Below, piece by piece: positions 25,366-35,670 of a DNA stretch of 46,600 nucleotides. The notes beneath the pieces were generated by a model. The model did no database searches and had not been told where the DNA came from. It saw only the letters and a program-made list of their open reading frames with translations. The translations under genes and the position numbers were made by a program. The stretch lies in contig CACDER010000004.1 in assembly GCA_902551855.1 (NCBI GenBank), positions 1-46,600 of the forward strand, given 5' to 3'. Source of the stretch: an uncultured Cryomorphaceae bacterium (GTDB lineage Bacteria; Bacteroidota; Bacteroidia; Flavobacteriales; UBA7430). Within the stretch, counting starts at the first letter, position 1; each line of letters starts with the position of its first letter.

Positions 25366-25462
25366 GATGGAGGGGGCTAATGTCCCCTTTTTCTATAGTA
25401 TGAACGTAATGTTTGATTGTTTTACAAATATGAATGAAAAAAATAAAAAATGGAAAATTTAG
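25366..25462 (+). other. Possible leader ORF overlapping the nusA start
   Basis: In-frame ATGs at 25363 and 25366 open a frame of about 32 codons (MEGANVPFFYSMNVMFD...). It runs through the hairpin and stops at 25462, 13 nt inside nusA. Its start lies at the predicted transcription start and it ends over the nusA ATG, an arrangement compatible with translational coupling. There is no recognisable protein family and no clear ribosome site, so it may be chance in a short gap. Confidence 0.25.
25371..25392 (+). terminator. Terminator-like hairpin in the nusA leader
   Basis: AGGGG pairs with CCCCT around an 8-nt loop and is followed by a run of T (five from 25388). It lies between the tRNA/-7 box and nusA. 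It could end the tRNA-Gln transcript or act as an attenuator for nusA-infB. The short stem makes the call moderate. Confidence 0.5.
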
Positions 25463-26688
25463 CCCTAATTGATTCATTTTCTGAGTTTAAAGATGATAAA
25501 AATATAGATAGAGTAACTTTGATGGGTATAATCGAAGATATTTTTAGAAATATGATTATAAAAAAGTTTGGAAGTGATGATAACTTTGATATTATAGTTA
25601 ATCCTGACAAGGGAGATCTTGAAATTTGGAGAAATAGAATCATAGTTGAGGACGGAAAAGTAGTAGATGAAAATGCCGAAATATCTTATTCAGAAGCTAT
25701 AAAAATTGAACCAGACTTTGAGGTTGGTGAAGAGGCTTCAGAAGAAGTTAATTTGATTGATTTTGGTAGAAGAGCCATATTATCTCTAAGACAAAATCTA
25801 GTTTCTAGAATTCAAGAGCACGATAACACAGAACTTTATAATAAATACAAAGGATTAGTCAATGAAATTATTTCGGGAGAAGTTCATCATATAAGACACA
25901 GAGAAGTAATCATAATTGATGATATGGACAACGAGGTTATTTTGCCAAAAGATCAACAAATTAAATCTGATTTTTTTAGAAAAGGAGATACAGTAAGAGG
26001 GGTAGTTAAAGAGGTTCAGCTCAGAGGAATGAAGCCTAGAATTATTCTATCAAGAACCTCTCCAAAATTTTTAGAAGCTCTTTTTGAACTTGAAATACCT
26101 GAAGTTTCTGATGGATTAATAACTGTTAAAAAAGTTGAAAGAATACCTGGTGAAAAGGCAAAAGTAGCAGTTGAGTCATATGATGAACGAATTGATCCAG
26201 TTGGAGCTTGTGTTGGTATGAAAGGTTCAAGAATCCATGGAATCGTCAGAGAATTAGGAAATGAAAATATTGATGTCATAAATTATACTGATAATATATC
26301 ATTATTTATATCCAGAGCATTAAGTCCAGCAAAGATTTCATCAATTGATTTAGATAATGACAACAAAAGAGCTGAAGTTTATCTTAAACCAGATCAGGTA
26401 TCTCTTGCAATAGGCAGAGGTGGAAGTAATATCAGATTAGCTGCAGCTTTATCAGAATTTGAAATTGATGTATATAGAGATGTTGATGATGATTCAGAGG
26501 ATGTAAATTTATCTGAGTTTATTGATGAAATTGAAGATTGGATAATTGATGAGTTAAAAGCAATTGGTTGTGATACTGCTAAGTCAGTACTTGAATTGTC
26601 AACTGAAGAACTCGTGACACGAACAGATTTAGAAGAGGAGACAATTAAAGAAATTCACCAGATTTTAAAATCTGAATTTGAAGATTAA
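25450..26688 (+). CDS. nusA: Transcription termination/antitermination factor NusA
   Basis: RNA-polymerase-associated factor controlling pausing, termination and antitermination. Of 412 residues, the N-terminal RNAP-binding domain is about 1-135, including VNLIDFGRRAI. An S1 domain (DTVRGVVKEVQLRGMKPRIILSRTSP) covers about 160-205. Two KH domains follow (DPVGACVGMKGSRIHGIVREL, and DQVSLAIGRGGSNIRLAA with the GxxG loop). One short C-terminal helix-hairpin-helix segment ends the protein, as in Bacteroidota. Its partner rimP, normally directly upstream, is not present here. infB follows 18 nt downstream. Confidence 0.96.
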   Translation: MENLALIDSFSEFKDDKNIDRVTLMGIIEDIFRNMIIKKFGSDDNFDIIVNPDKGDLEIWRNRIIVEDGKVVDENAEISYSEAIKIEPDFEVGEEASEEVNLIDFGRRAILSLRQNLVSRIQEHDNTELYNKYKGLVNEIISGEVHHIRHREVIIIDDMDNEVILPKDQQIKSDFFRKGDTVRGVVKEVQLRGMKPRIILSRTSPKFLEALFELEIPEVSDGLITVKKVERIPGEKAKVAVESYDERIDPVGACVGMKGSRIHGIVRELGNENIDVINYTDNISLFISRALSPAKISSIDLDNDNKRAEVYLKPDQVSLAIGRGGSNIRLAAALSEFEIDVYRDVDDDSEDVNLSEFIDEIEDWIIDELKAIGCDTAKSVLELSTEELVTRTDLEEETIKEIHQILKSEFED

Positions 26689-26706
26689 ATTAAAAAAAAT
26701 TAATAA

Positions 26707-29397
26707 ATGAGACTAAGTAAAGTTGCAAAAGAATTAAATGTTGGTATATCTAATATTGTAGTTTTTTTATCATCAAAAGGAATTGAGATTGATGCTAGAC
26801 CTAACACAAAGATTTCAATCGAAGCATATGATGTTTTAAAAAAGGAATTTAGTGCTGATTTTGAAGAACATAAAAAATCTGAAAAGATAGCACAAGCAAG
26901 AAGAGTCGAGCAAGAAGCCATCAAAGCTGAGTCAATCAAAAAAAATATACAAGAACAAAACGTTATAAAAGCCAAAAGTACAATTACTGCTCCCAAACTT
27001 GTTGGTAAAATTGATTTACATTCTGATGAGAAATTAAAAATTAAATCATCTAAAGATAAGTCAAATCAAGAAAAAAAATCTGACAAGGAAACATCAATTC
27101 AGGATGCTAAAATAAAACCAGTTGATAAAGTTAATAATGACAGTAAAAAAAATAACCTAAATAATGATATTGAAAGTTCAACTAATTCTAAGGTTAGTTC
27201 AGATTCAGTTGATAATTCTGAAAAAAATTTAATTCAAAATCAAGGAAATAATATTCCTGATTTTTCTAGAGCTAAAAACACACTAAGTGGACCGAAACTT
27301 ACTGGAGAAGTTATTGATTTAACCAAATTTCAAAAGTCTGAAAAAAAGAAAATTGCTTCATCAACAAACATATCAGGGAAACATAATGATAAAAAGAAGA
27401 GAAAAAGAATTTTTCAAAATCTTAATAAAGCTTCAAATAGTAAAATTAAAAATACTAAAAATACAAACAACAGTTCCAAAAATTCCTCACCAGAACCCTC
27501 CGATGAAGAAATTCAAAAAAAGATAGCAGAGACACTCGATAAACTTACTAATAAAGGTAAGTCAAAGGGAGCTAAACATAGAAAATCAAAAAGAGAAGAA
27601 AGAAAAGAACAAGACGCCAAAGAACAAATTTTAGCGGATAATGCTAGTAAAGTGATAAAAGTAACTGAGTTTGTTACAGTTAGTGAACTTGCAACTTTAA
27701 TGAATGTTCAGGTAAATGAAATTATTTCTTCATGTATGATGTTGGGAATTATGGTAACTTTAAATCAAAGATTAGATGCTGAAACTTTAACAATTGTCGC
27801 ATCTGAATTTGAATATGATGTTGAATTTGTTAGCGCAGAAGTTCAAGAGGCTATTGAAGAATTTAAAGATGATCCATCAAATTTAATATCTAGATCTCCA
27901 ATTGTAACTGTAATGGGTCATGTAGATCATGGAAAGACATCTTTATTAGACTACATTAGAGAAGCAAATGTAATTGCAGGAGAGGCTGGAGGTATCACTC
28001 AGCATATTGGGGCCTATGATGTCAGGTTAAAAAGCGGAAAACATATAACATTTATAGATACTCCAGGTCACGAAGCTTTTACTGCAATGAGAGCTAGAGG
28101 AGCTCAAATTACAGATATTGCTATAATAGTAATAGCTGCTGATGATAAAGTTATGCCACAAACAAAAGAAGCAATTTCTCATGCTCAAGCAGCCAACGTT
28201 CCAATAGTATTTGCAATAAACAAAGTTGATAAGACTACAGCTAATCCTGACAAAATTAAAGAAGAATTGTCATCTATGAACCTTCTTGTTGAAGATTGGG
28301 GGGGGAAATTCCAATCACACGATGTTTCCGCTAAAAATGGACTCGGGGTAGAGGACTTACTTGAAAAAGTTTTGTTAGAAGCTGAAATTTTAGAGTTAAA
28401 AGCTAATCCATCGAGACTTGCATCAGGTTCTATAATTGAGGCTTCATTAGATAAAGGAAAAGGTTTTGTAACAACAATTTTAGTTCAAAATGGTACATTA
28501 AATCTAGGTGATTTTTTAATTGCTGGACACTTTACAGGTAAAGTTAAAGCAATGTTCAACGAAAGAGGTGTTAATATTGATTCTGCAGGCCCATCATCTC
28601 CTGTTAGTATCCTAGGATTGACTGGAGCTCCTCAGGCTGGAGATAATTTCAATGTAATGATTGATGAGAGAGAAGCTAAGTCAATTGCTCTAAAAAGAAC
28701 TCAATTACAAAGAGAGCAAAGTATCAGAACTCAAAAGCATTTAACATTAGATGAAATCGGAAGAAGGTTAGCTCTAGGAGATTTTAAAGAATTAAATATT
28801 ATTTTAAAGGGTGACGTTGATGGATCTATTGAAGCACTTTCTGATTCCTTGCAAAAGTTATCTACTGATTCGATTCAAGTAAATATAATTCACAAAGCAG
28901 TTGGACAAATATCTGAGTCAGATATTTTATTAGCTACTGCATCGGATGCAATTGTTGTAGGCTTTCAAGTTAGACCGTCATTATCTGCTAGAAAGTTAGC
29001 CGAAAAAGAACAAATTGATATAAGATTATACTCTATAATTTATGATGCAATAAATGAAGTTAAAGAAGCCATGGAAGGAATGCTTTCGCCAGATACAAAA
29101 GAAAGTATTATATGTAATATAGAAGTTAGAGAAATTTTTAAAATTTCTAAAGTTGGAAGCGTAGCAGGATGTTATGTTTTAGATGGTAAAATTAATAGAA
29201 AATCAAATATAAGAGTAATTAGAGATGGAGTTGTAATTTACACTGGTATTTTGGGATCATTAAAAAGATTTAAGGATGATGTAAAAGAGGTTTCTAAAGG
29301 TTATGAATGTGGATTAAATGTTGAAAAATTTAATGATATCAAAGTTGGGGATATAATTGAAGGATATGAAGAAGTAGAAGTTAAAAGATCACTATAA
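26707..29397 (+). CDS. infB: Translation initiation factor IF-2
   Basis: GTPase that places fMet-tRNA on the 30S subunit, 896 residues. A small N-terminal domain ([25 protein letters not shown]) is followed by about 270 residues of Lys/Ser/Asn-rich low-complexity linker. A second IF2-N module (about 318-370) precedes the GTPase core, with G1 GHVDHGKTS near 404-412, DTPGHEAF as G3 and NKVD as G4. The remaining domains carry the initiator tRNA-binding C-terminus ending [18 protein letters not shown]. It closes the nusA-infB unit and overlaps the convergent SPOR gene by 6 nt. Confidence 0.97.
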   Translation: MRLSKVAKELNVGISNIVVFLSSKGIEIDARPNTKISIEAYDVLKKEFSADFEEHKKSEKIAQARRVEQEAIKAESIKKNIQEQNVIKAKSTITAPKLVGKIDLHSDEKLKIKSSKDKSNQEKKSDKETSIQDAKIKPVDKVNNDSKKNNLNNDIESSTNSKVSSDSVDNSEKNLIQNQGNNIPDFSRAKNTLSGPKLTGEVIDLTKFQKSEKKKIASSTNISGKHNDKKKRKRIFQNLNKASNSKIKNTKNTNNSSKNSSPEPSDEEIQKKIAETLDKLTNKGKSKGAKHRKSKREERKEQDAKEQILADNASKVIKVTEFVTVSELATLMNVQVNEIISSCMMLGIMVTLNQRLDAETLTIVASEFEYDVEFVSAEVQEAIEEFKDDPSNLISRSPIVTVMGHVDHGKTSLLDYIREANVIAGEAGGITQHIGAYDVRLKSGKHITFIDTPGHEAFTAMRARGAQITDIAIIVIAADDKVMPQTKEAISHAQAANVPIVFAINKVDKTTANPDKIKEELSSMNLLVEDWGGKFQSHDVSAKNGLGVEDLLEKVLLEAEILELKANPSRLASGSIIEASLDKGKGFVTTILVQNGTLNLGDFLIAGHFTGKVKAMFNERGVNIDSAGPSSPVSILGLTGAPQAGDNFNVMIDEREAKSIALKRTQLQREQSIRTQKHLTLDEIGRRLALGDFKELNIILKGDVDGSIEALSDSLQKLSTDSIQVNIIHKAVGQISESDILLATASDAIVVGFQVRPSLSARKLAEKEQIDIRLYSIIYDAINEVKEAMEGMLSPDTKESIICNIEVREIFKISKVGSVAGCYVLDGKINRKSNIRVIRDGVVIYTGILGSLKRFKDDVKEVSKGYECGLNVEKFNDIKVGDIIEGYEEVEVKRSL

Positions 29398-29772
29398 ATT
29401 TGATATATCTATGTTTTCCTCGTAAATAAAAGAGTTTTTAAAGTTTTTTTTGATTTTTGGAAATATCTTTAGTGCCTCTAATTTAGTCCTGAAATAATCA
29501 GTTTTCGTTTTGAAATATGGTTGTTCGTAAGTGTTCATTGTTAAAATCTTTGGAAATATTTTTTTAAACTTGTTTTCAACATTGATAGATTCATTTCTGT
29601 TTCCAGAATATAACTGAATTCTATAAATTTTAATAGTTTTTTTTGATAATTGAGAATGAATGATAAGTAAGCTGTCAAGTTTATCTGTTTCAATAAAATT
29701 AATTTTATTGTTTTGAGATTGAGCTAGAAATCTCGTAAATAAAAAAAATATTAAAATTGAAAATCTCATCAT
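29392..29772 (-). CDS. SPOR-domain periplasmic protein
   Basis: A 126-residue exported protein: signal peptide about 1-20 ([17 protein letters not shown]), then a SPOR fold. The block [25 protein letters not shown], then [30 protein letters not shown], is the form common in Bacteroidota. SPOR domains bind denuded glycan strands of peptidoglycan, so a cell-wall or septal role is likely. It stands alone between infB and the actA operon, a position I also recall from flavobacterial genomes. Confidence 0.85.
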   Translation of the reverse strand: MMRFSILIFFLFTRFLAQSQNNKINFIETDKLDSLLIIHSQLSKKTIKIYRIQLYSGNRNESINVENKFKKIFPKILTMNTYEQPYFKTKTDYFRTKLEALKIFPKIKKNFKNSFIYEENIDISNL

Positions 29773-29901
29773 AGTTTAAAAAATTTTAGCTAATTTAAAA
29801 AAAACTATAGAAATTAAAATTAATTATTTAGAATCGTTATAAATAAAAAAAATATTTAAAAAATAATTAACTAATATACTCAAAACCATTTATGAATGTA
29901 T

Positions 29902-29925
29902 TATTTTTGCAATGTATTATTTTTG
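29902..29925 (+). promoter_or_regulatory. Tandem -7 boxes before actA
   Basis: A 16-nt direct repeat (aatgtattatttttg twice) presents two TATTTTTG elements, at 29902-29909 and 29918-29925, 48 and 32 nt before the actA ATG at 29957. Neither has a good -33 TTTG. They would drive the whole respiratory operon. Confidence 0.5.
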
Positions 29926-29956
29926 TGTAGCAAAAGTGAAAATTGCGAGTATTGAT

Positions 29957-31183
29957 ATGTTTAAAAACTATAATTTACATTTTACTCTTTTAATATCTTT
30001 TTTAATAACAAATTTCTCGTTTGTTTCATCTCAAGATATTGAATTAGGTGAAAGTTTATTTTCCTCAAACTGTGCTTCCTGTCATTATGTTGGTCCTGAA
30101 GAAAAAAAATTAATTGGGCCTGGTTTAGGTTCACATACAATTGATAAATACTCAAAAGACTGGCTATACTCTTGGATTAAAAATTCCTCTGAGTTAATTG
30201 CTTCAGGTGATGAGTTGGCCGTTGCTGTATACGAAGAATATAATAAACTTCAGATGACTGCTTTCCCTCAATTTTCTAACGAAGATATTGACAATATTTT
30301 AGCTTATGTTCAGGTTAGACCAGAAGAAGTCATACTATCATCAAATGAAGATTTAATTGATAATGTATCTGATAATAGTTTTTCCTCTGAATCAATATTT
30401 GTTTTCATTACATCATTAATAATACTTTTTTCATGTTTATTGACTTTAATCAAAGCAAAGAATTTATTAAAGATTTCAAGAGGTCAAAAACCTATTAATA
30501 TTTTTAGTGGTATCAATAATTTTATTAAATCCAATCCTGCTATCATAGTTTTTTTCTCAATTTTTGTAATTTTATTTTGTCTAAAAACAATTTGGGATGG
30601 ATTATTAACTGTTGGGGTTCAGCAAGGTTACCAACCTACTCAACCAATAGCCTTTTCCCACAAGCTTCACGCAGGTATGAACGGTGTTGATTGTAATTAT
30701 TGTCATTCCGGAGCAAGACATAGTAAATCGGCACTAATACCATCAGCTAATGTTTGTATGAATTGTCATACTTACATTAATGAAGGGCAAATTTCAGGTA
30801 AAACTGAGATTGCTAAAATCTATGCTGCGATTGGATTTGATCCAGAAACAAGAACTTATATTGACAATTATATTCAAAAACCCATTAAGTGGGTTAGGAT
30901 TCATAATTTACCTGATTTAGCCTATTTTAATCATGCTCAGCATGTCAATGCAGGTGGTTTAGAATGTCAAACATGTCACGGACCAATTGAAGAAATGGAA
31001 GTTGTAGAACAATATTCCCCTTTAACCATGGGTTGGTGTATTGAGTGTCACAGGGAGGAAAAAGTGAATACTGATAACGATTATTACCATGAAATGAACA
31101 AAAAATGGGTTGAAAAGTACCATGGAGAAGATATTAATGTCAATAATATTGGTGGTTTAGAATGTGGAAAATGTCACTATTAA
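29957..31183 (+). CDS. actA: Alternative complex III subunit ActA (multiheme cytochrome c)
   Basis: Electron-carrying subunit of the quinol:cytochrome c/oxidase oxidoreductase. I chose the ATG at 29957, which opens a signal peptide (MFKNYNLHFTLLISFLITNF...SSQ), over the track's 29912, which sits inside the promoter repeat. The order is: a monoheme domain with CASCH at about 39-43, a membrane helix pair around 155-220 (SIFVFITSLIILFSCLL and IIVFFSIFVILFCLK), then a multiheme domain with CNYCH, CMNCH, CQTCH, CIECH and CGKCH. That makes six CxxCH sites in all. The fusion of a monoheme module to the pentaheme ActA is the Bacteroidota form. Confidence 0.92.
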   Translation: MFKNYNLHFTLLISFLITNFSFVSSQDIELGESLFSSNCASCHYVGPEEKKLIGPGLGSHTIDKYSKDWLYSWIKNSSELIASGDELAVAVYEEYNKLQMTAFPQFSNEDIDNILAYVQVRPEEVILSSNEDLIDNVSDNSFSSESIFVFITSLIILFSCLLTLIKAKNLLKISRGQKPINIFSGINNFIKSNPAIIVFFSIFVILFCLKTIWDGLLTVGVQQGYQPTQPIAFSHKLHAGMNGVDCNYCHSGARHSKSALIPSANVCMNCHTYINEGQISGKTEIAKIYAAIGFDPETRTYIDNYIQKPIKWVRIHNLPDLAYFNHAQHVNAGGLECQTCHGPIEEMEVVEQYSPLTMGWCIECHREEKVNTDNDYYHEMNKKWVEKYHGEDINVNNIGGLECGKCHY

Positions 31184-31195
31184 CATATTAATTAT

Positions 31196-34100
31196 ATGAT
31201 TAAAAAGAAAAAATATTTTAAAAGTCTAGATCAATTGAAAGAAAATTCAGTTGTTTCTAAAATTCATGAGAAGGAGTTCATTGAAAAATTACCAAATGAT
31301 TTACTATCCATGAATAATACTTCTAAATCCGATTCAACTCATACAAGAAGAGATTTTTTGAAAATGGTCGGTTTTACAACTGCTGCTGCTTCATTAGCAG
31401 CTTGCGAGGCTCCCGTTAAAAATATTATTCCTTATGTAGTAAAACCAGAAGAAATTGTACCTGGAATAGCTAATTGGTATGCATCAAGTTTCTATGATGG
31501 GCATGATTTTGCTAGCCTTCTAGTTAAAACTAGAGAAGGACGACCAATATTTTTAAAATCTAATGATAAATGTAGCTTAGGTGGAGTTTCTGCCAGGGTT
31601 CAAGCCTCAGTTTTAAATTTATATGATAATAATAGGTTGAAGAATCCTAAAAAAAATGGAAAAACTATTTCTTGGAAAAAATTAGATGAAGAAATAATTT
31701 TTAAACTTAAAAAAATAAAAAATGAAAATAGAAAGATTGTTTTATTGTCATCTTCTATAATTTCACCAACTACTAATGAAATAATCAATCAATTTAAAAA
31801 AGAATATAATTCCTCTCATGTAGTCTATGATCCAGTTTCTTCTTCTGGAATATTAGATGCAAACAAAATAATGTTTGGATTAAGGAAACTGCCTACTTAC
31901 AGGTTTGATTTATCTGAAACTATTGTTTCTTTTGATGCAGACTTTTTAGGAGATTGGATAGATTCAGGACATGGAAGAGATTATGCAAAGAATAGAAATC
32001 CAGAAAATAAAACCATGTCTACTCATTTCCAGTTTGAATCTATTCTCTCTCTAACTGGAGCAAATGCTGATTTCAGATCTCCGATTAAAGCTTCTAAGAT
32101 TGGAGAGGCTTTGGTTAACTTATATAATATTATTGCTCTTAAGTCAAATAATAAAATATATGATGTTAATAGATCTCCAAATCAAGAAATGTTAACTAAA
32201 GCAGCAAATAGTTTATGGAAAAATCGTGGAAAATCTATAATTGTATCTGGAATAAATGATGTTAATATCCAATTGATTGTTAATAAAATTAATCAAATAC
32301 TTGGGAATTACGACAAAACTATAAATTTATCTAATTTTTCAAACCTTAAACAAGGAGATGATAATGATCTATTGAATCTTTTAGAAGATCTCAGAGAGAA
32401 TAAAGTTGGTGCTATAATTAATCTAGATGTTAATCCAGTTTACAATCTTTCATCTGCAAAAGATTTCCAAAAATATCTCAAAAATGTTGAACTTAAAATA
32501 TCAATTAGTGAGAAAATGGATGAGACAGCATCTTTAATGGATTATGTTTGTCCAAAAAATAATTATCTTGAAAGCTGGGGAGATTGCAATCCTTATTCTG
32601 GAATTTTTACTTTAATTCAGCCAACTATTAATAAACTTTTTAATACTAGACAGCTAGAATCAATTTTGATGAAGTGGTCCAAATTAGGTCTTGATTATTA
32701 CAGTTATTTAAAATCTTTTTGGAAAAAAAATATATTAGGTGATAAGTCTTGGAATACTACTCTTCATGATGGATTCCTAAATAATCCAAATGATTACAAA
32801 AAATTATTAGAACTATCTCAATCTGAAGTTAGTGATATATTTGGTAAAAACGGGAATTCAGTATCTATTGATTCATCAATTAAAAAAGTTTTATTAAATA
32901 ATAATCAAAATAGTATAGATTTAATATTATATTCTAAGACTGCTATTGGAAGTGGAAAGTTTGCCAATAATCCTTGGCTTCAAGAATTGCCTGATCCAAT
33001 ATCAAAAACAACTTGGGATAATTATCTAACTATTTCTCCTAGATTTGCGAAAGAGCTTGGACTGAGTAATGAAAATACTTCTAATGGAGCATTAAATGGA
33101 GATGTTGTATCCATAAAATCAAATAATATTTCACTAGAGGTCCCTGTTCTAATTCAACCTGGCCAGGCCTACAGCACTTTAGGTTTAGCAATTGGTTATG
33201 GAAGAAAGGGTATAGGGGATGCTGCTGAGAATGTAGGAGTAAATGCATATGTTTTTATGAAAAATTTTAATTCTTATCAAATTGTTGATGAGATTAAAAA
33301 AATAAATAATAAAACTCACGAATTTGCGTGTACCCAACTACATCATACCATGATGGGTAGAGATAATATTGTTAAAGAAACACTTTTATCTAATTATTTA
33401 AAAAACCCAAAATCTGGTAATCCTGAACTTTTTTTAGAAACGCATGAAGGACCTCAAAAACCTAAAAATATTACTTTATGGAACGAACACGATAGAGATG
33501 TCCATTGGTGGAATTTATCAATTGACTTAAGTAAGTGTATCGGATGTGGAGCATGTGTAATTGCATGTCATTCAGAGAATAACGTTCCAGTAGTTGGAAA
33601 AGAAGAAATTAGAAAATCCAGAGATATGCATTGGTTAAGAATTGATAGATATTATTCTAGTGACATGAATGAAAATATTGCTGAAAGTCAAGGGAAATCA
33701 ACAATTAGAAAATTTTTAGATATGGAAGTCCCCTCAAAATCTGAAAATTTAGAAGTCGTTTTTCAACCTGTTATGTGTCAACATTGTAACCATGCACCTT
33801 GTGAGACAGTTTGCCCTGTAGCAGCGACTACCCATTCAAGAGAAGGTTTAAATCATATGACTTATAATAGATGTATTGGAACAAGGTACTGTGCAAACAA
33901 TTGTCCATACAAAGTTAGAAGATTTAATTGGTTTAATTACTCAGAAAACGATAAGTTTGACTTTAACATGAATAATGATTTAGGAAAAATGGTTCTGAAT
34001 CCAGATGTCACTGTCAGAGGAAGAGGGGTGATGGAAAAATGTTCAATGTGTATTCAAAATATTCAAAAAGCTAAGCTTGAAGCAAAAAAACAAAATAGAA

Positions 34101-34291
34101 AATTAAGTGATGGTGAAGTTGATTGTGCCTGTGAAACTGCTTGTGACACTGGAGCATTGGTATTTGGTGATGTACTTAATAAAAAAAGTAAAATATATTC
34201 TGAGACAAAAAATCCTAGATCCTACCATTTACTTGAAGAACTCAATACTAAACCTTCTGTCTGGTATCAAACTAAGGTAAGAAATAAATAA
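31196..34291 (+). CDS. actB: Alternative complex III subunit ActB (iron-sulfur / molybdopterin-like)
   Basis: Large 1031-residue peripheral subunit fusing a molybdopterin-oxidoreductase-like domain with an iron-sulfur domain. An export signal starts around residue 45 with TRRDFLKMVGFTTAAASLAAC, the variant Tat form that gives the family its database name. The MopB-like part in known ACIII structures has no molybdenum cofactor. From about residue 775 come the cluster-binding cysteines: CIGCGACVIACHSEN, CQHCNHAPCETVCP, CIGTRYCANNCPYKVRR, and CSMC with CACETACD. These are enough for three 4Fe-4S and one 3Fe-4S cluster. It carries electrons from quinol toward ActA and ActE. Confidence 0.94.
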   Translation: MIKKKKYFKSLDQLKENSVVSKIHEKEFIEKLPNDLLSMNNTSKSDSTHTRRDFLKMVGFTTAAASLAACEAPVKNIIPYVVKPEEIVPGIANWYASSFYDGHDFASLLVKTREGRPIFLKSNDKCSLGGVSARVQASVLNLYDNNRLKNPKKNGKTISWKKLDEEIIFKLKKIKNENRKIVLLSSSIISPTTNEIINQFKKEYNSSHVVYDPVSSSGILDANKIMFGLRKLPTYRFDLSETIVSFDADFLGDWIDSGHGRDYAKNRNPENKTMSTHFQFESILSLTGANADFRSPIKASKIGEALVNLYNIIALKSNNKIYDVNRSPNQEMLTKAANSLWKNRGKSIIVSGINDVNIQLIVNKINQILGNYDKTINLSNFSNLKQGDDNDLLNLLEDLRENKVGAIINLDVNPVYNLSSAKDFQKYLKNVELKISISEKMDETASLMDYVCPKNNYLESWGDCNPYSGIFTLIQPTINKLFNTRQLESILMKWSKLGLDYYSYLKSFWKKNILGDKSWNTTLHDGFLNNPNDYKKLLELSQSEVSDIFGKNGNSVSIDSSIKKVLLNNNQNSIDLILYSKTAIGSGKFANNPWLQELPDPISKTTWDNYLTISPRFAKELGLSNENTSNGALNGDVVSIKSNNISLEVPVLIQPGQAYSTLGLAIGYGRKGIGDAAENVGVNAYVFMKNFNSYQIVDEIKKINNKTHEFACTQLHHTMMGRDNIVKETLLSNYLKNPKSGNPELFLETHEGPQKPKNITLWNEHDRDVHWWNLSIDLSKCIGCGACVIACHSENNVPVVGKEEIRKSRDMHWLRIDRYYSSDMNENIAESQGKSTIRKFLDMEVPSKSENLEVVFQPVMCQHCNHAPCETVCPVAATTHSREGLNHMTYNRCIGTRYCANNCPYKVRRFNWFNYSENDKFDFNMNNDLGKMVLNPDVTVRGRGVMEKCSMCIQNIQKAKLEAKKQNRKLSDGEVDCACETACDTGALVFGDVLNKKSKIYSETKNPRSYHLLEELNTKPSVWYQTKVRNK

Positions 34292-34297
34292 AAAATA

Positions 34298-35662
34298 ATG
34301 TACAAAGAATCTGAAATAAGAGAACCTTTAATTTTAAATAATAAATCATTGCATGACATTACCAATGATATTGCAGCTCCAATTGAAGGTACTGCAAATA
34401 AGTGGTGGTGGGGCTTATTCTTATTTTCTTTAATGACTTTCTTATGGGGAGCAGGTTGCTTGGCATATACTGTTGGAACAGGAATTGGAGTTTGGGGACT
34501 TAATAAAACTGTTGGATGGGCATGGGATATAACTAATTTTGTTTGGTGGGTAGGAATTGGACATGCTGGAACATTAATATCAGCTGTATTACTTCTATTT
34601 AGACAAAAGTGGAGATTATCTATTAATAGATCTGCAGAAGCTATGACAATTTTTGCTGTTGTACAAGCTGGTCTTTTCCCCTTATTCCATATGGGTAGAC
34701 CTTGGTTAGCTTATTTTGTTTTTCCTTTACCTAACACTTATGGTTCATTATGGGTTAATTTTAACTCACCTTTGCTATGGGACGTATTTGCTATTTCGAC
34801 ATATTTAACAGTTTCTCTAGTTTTTTGGTATATGGGCTTAATTCCTGATTTTGCAATGATTCGAGATAGAGCAGTTAAACCTATTTCAAAAAAAATATAT
34901 GGTATATTATCATTTGGATGGTCCGGTAGAGCTAAGCATTGGCAAAGGTTTGAGGAGTTATCTCTTGTTTTAGCTGGGCTTGCCACTCCTTTAGTATTAT
35001 CTGTTCATACTATTGTATCAATGGATTTTGCAACTTCAGTTATTCCAGGTTGGCACACAACAATTTTCCCGCCATATTTTGTTGCCGGCGCAATTTTTTC
35101 AGGTTTTGCGATGGTTCAAACACTTCTGTTAGTAATGCGAAAAGTTGTAAATATGGAATCATATATTACTATCAAGCATATAGAATATATGAATATTGTA
35201 ATTATGGTTACTGGTTCAATTGTAGGTGTTGCATATATTACTGAACTCTTTATAGCATGGTATTCTGGTGTTGAATATGAACAGTATGCTTTTTTAAATA
35301 GAGCTACAGGTCCTTATTGGTGGGCATATTGGTCAATGATGACTTGTAATGTTTTTTCTCCACAATTAATGTGGTTTAAAAAGTTAAGAACTAATATTGC
35401 ATTTACCTTTTTTATATCTATAGTAGTTAATATTGGGATGTGGTTTGAAAGGTTTGTAATTATAGTTACCTCTCTTCATAGAGACTATTTACCATCTTCT
35501 TGGTCTATGTTTTCCCCAACATTTGTTGATATTGGATTCTTTGTTGGGACTATTGGTTTTTTCTTTGTGTTATTTTTACTTTATGCTAAAACCTTTCCAG
35601 TTATAGCTCAAGCGGAGCTAAAAACAATTGTTAAATCTTCAGGTTCTCAATACAAAAAATAA
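34298..35662 (+). CDS. actC: Alternative complex III subunit ActC (NrfD-like)
   Basis: A 454-residue NrfD/PsrC-family membrane subunit with about ten helices, forming the menaquinol-oxidising site with ActB. The N-terminus (REPLILNNKSLHDITNDI) is the family's soluble lead. Then come WWWGLFLFSLMTFLWGAG, WWVGIGHAGTLISAVLLLFRQKWR and FHMGRPWLAYFVFPLPNTYG, a block strongly conserved in ActC. Later, SVHTIVSMDFATSVIPGWHTTIFPPYFVAGA carries conserved His/Asp residues near the quinone site. It starts 6 nt after actB. Confidence 0.95.
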   Translation: MYKESEIREPLILNNKSLHDITNDIAAPIEGTANKWWWGLFLFSLMTFLWGAGCLAYTVGTGIGVWGLNKTVGWAWDITNFVWWVGIGHAGTLISAVLLLFRQKWRLSINRSAEAMTIFAVVQAGLFPLFHMGRPWLAYFVFPLPNTYGSLWVNFNSPLLWDVFAISTYLTVSLVFWYMGLIPDFAMIRDRAVKPISKKIYGILSFGWSGRAKHWQRFEELSLVLAGLATPLVLSVHTIVSMDFATSVIPGWHTTIFPPYFVAGAIFSGFAMVQTLLLVMRKVVNMESYITIKHIEYMNIVIMVTGSIVGVAYITELFIAWYSGVEYEQYAFLNRATGPYWWAYWSMMTCNVFSPQLMWFKKLRTNIAFTFFISIVVNIGMWFERFVIIVTSLHRDYLPSSWSMFSPTFVDIGFFVGTIGFFFVLFLLYAKTFPVIAQAELKTIVKSSGSQYKK

Positions 35663-35670
35663 TTAGAATT

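Noticed and set aside
25247-25462. 71-aa ORF starting inside tRNA-Gln
   Set aside because: The upper part runs through the tRNA anticodon and T arm. Only the last 32 codons were kept, as a weak leader-ORF candidate.
31196-34291. Active molybdenum enzyme
   Set aside because: The MopB-like domain sits in an ACIII operon beside actA and actC. ActB of that complex is known to lack the Mo cofactor.
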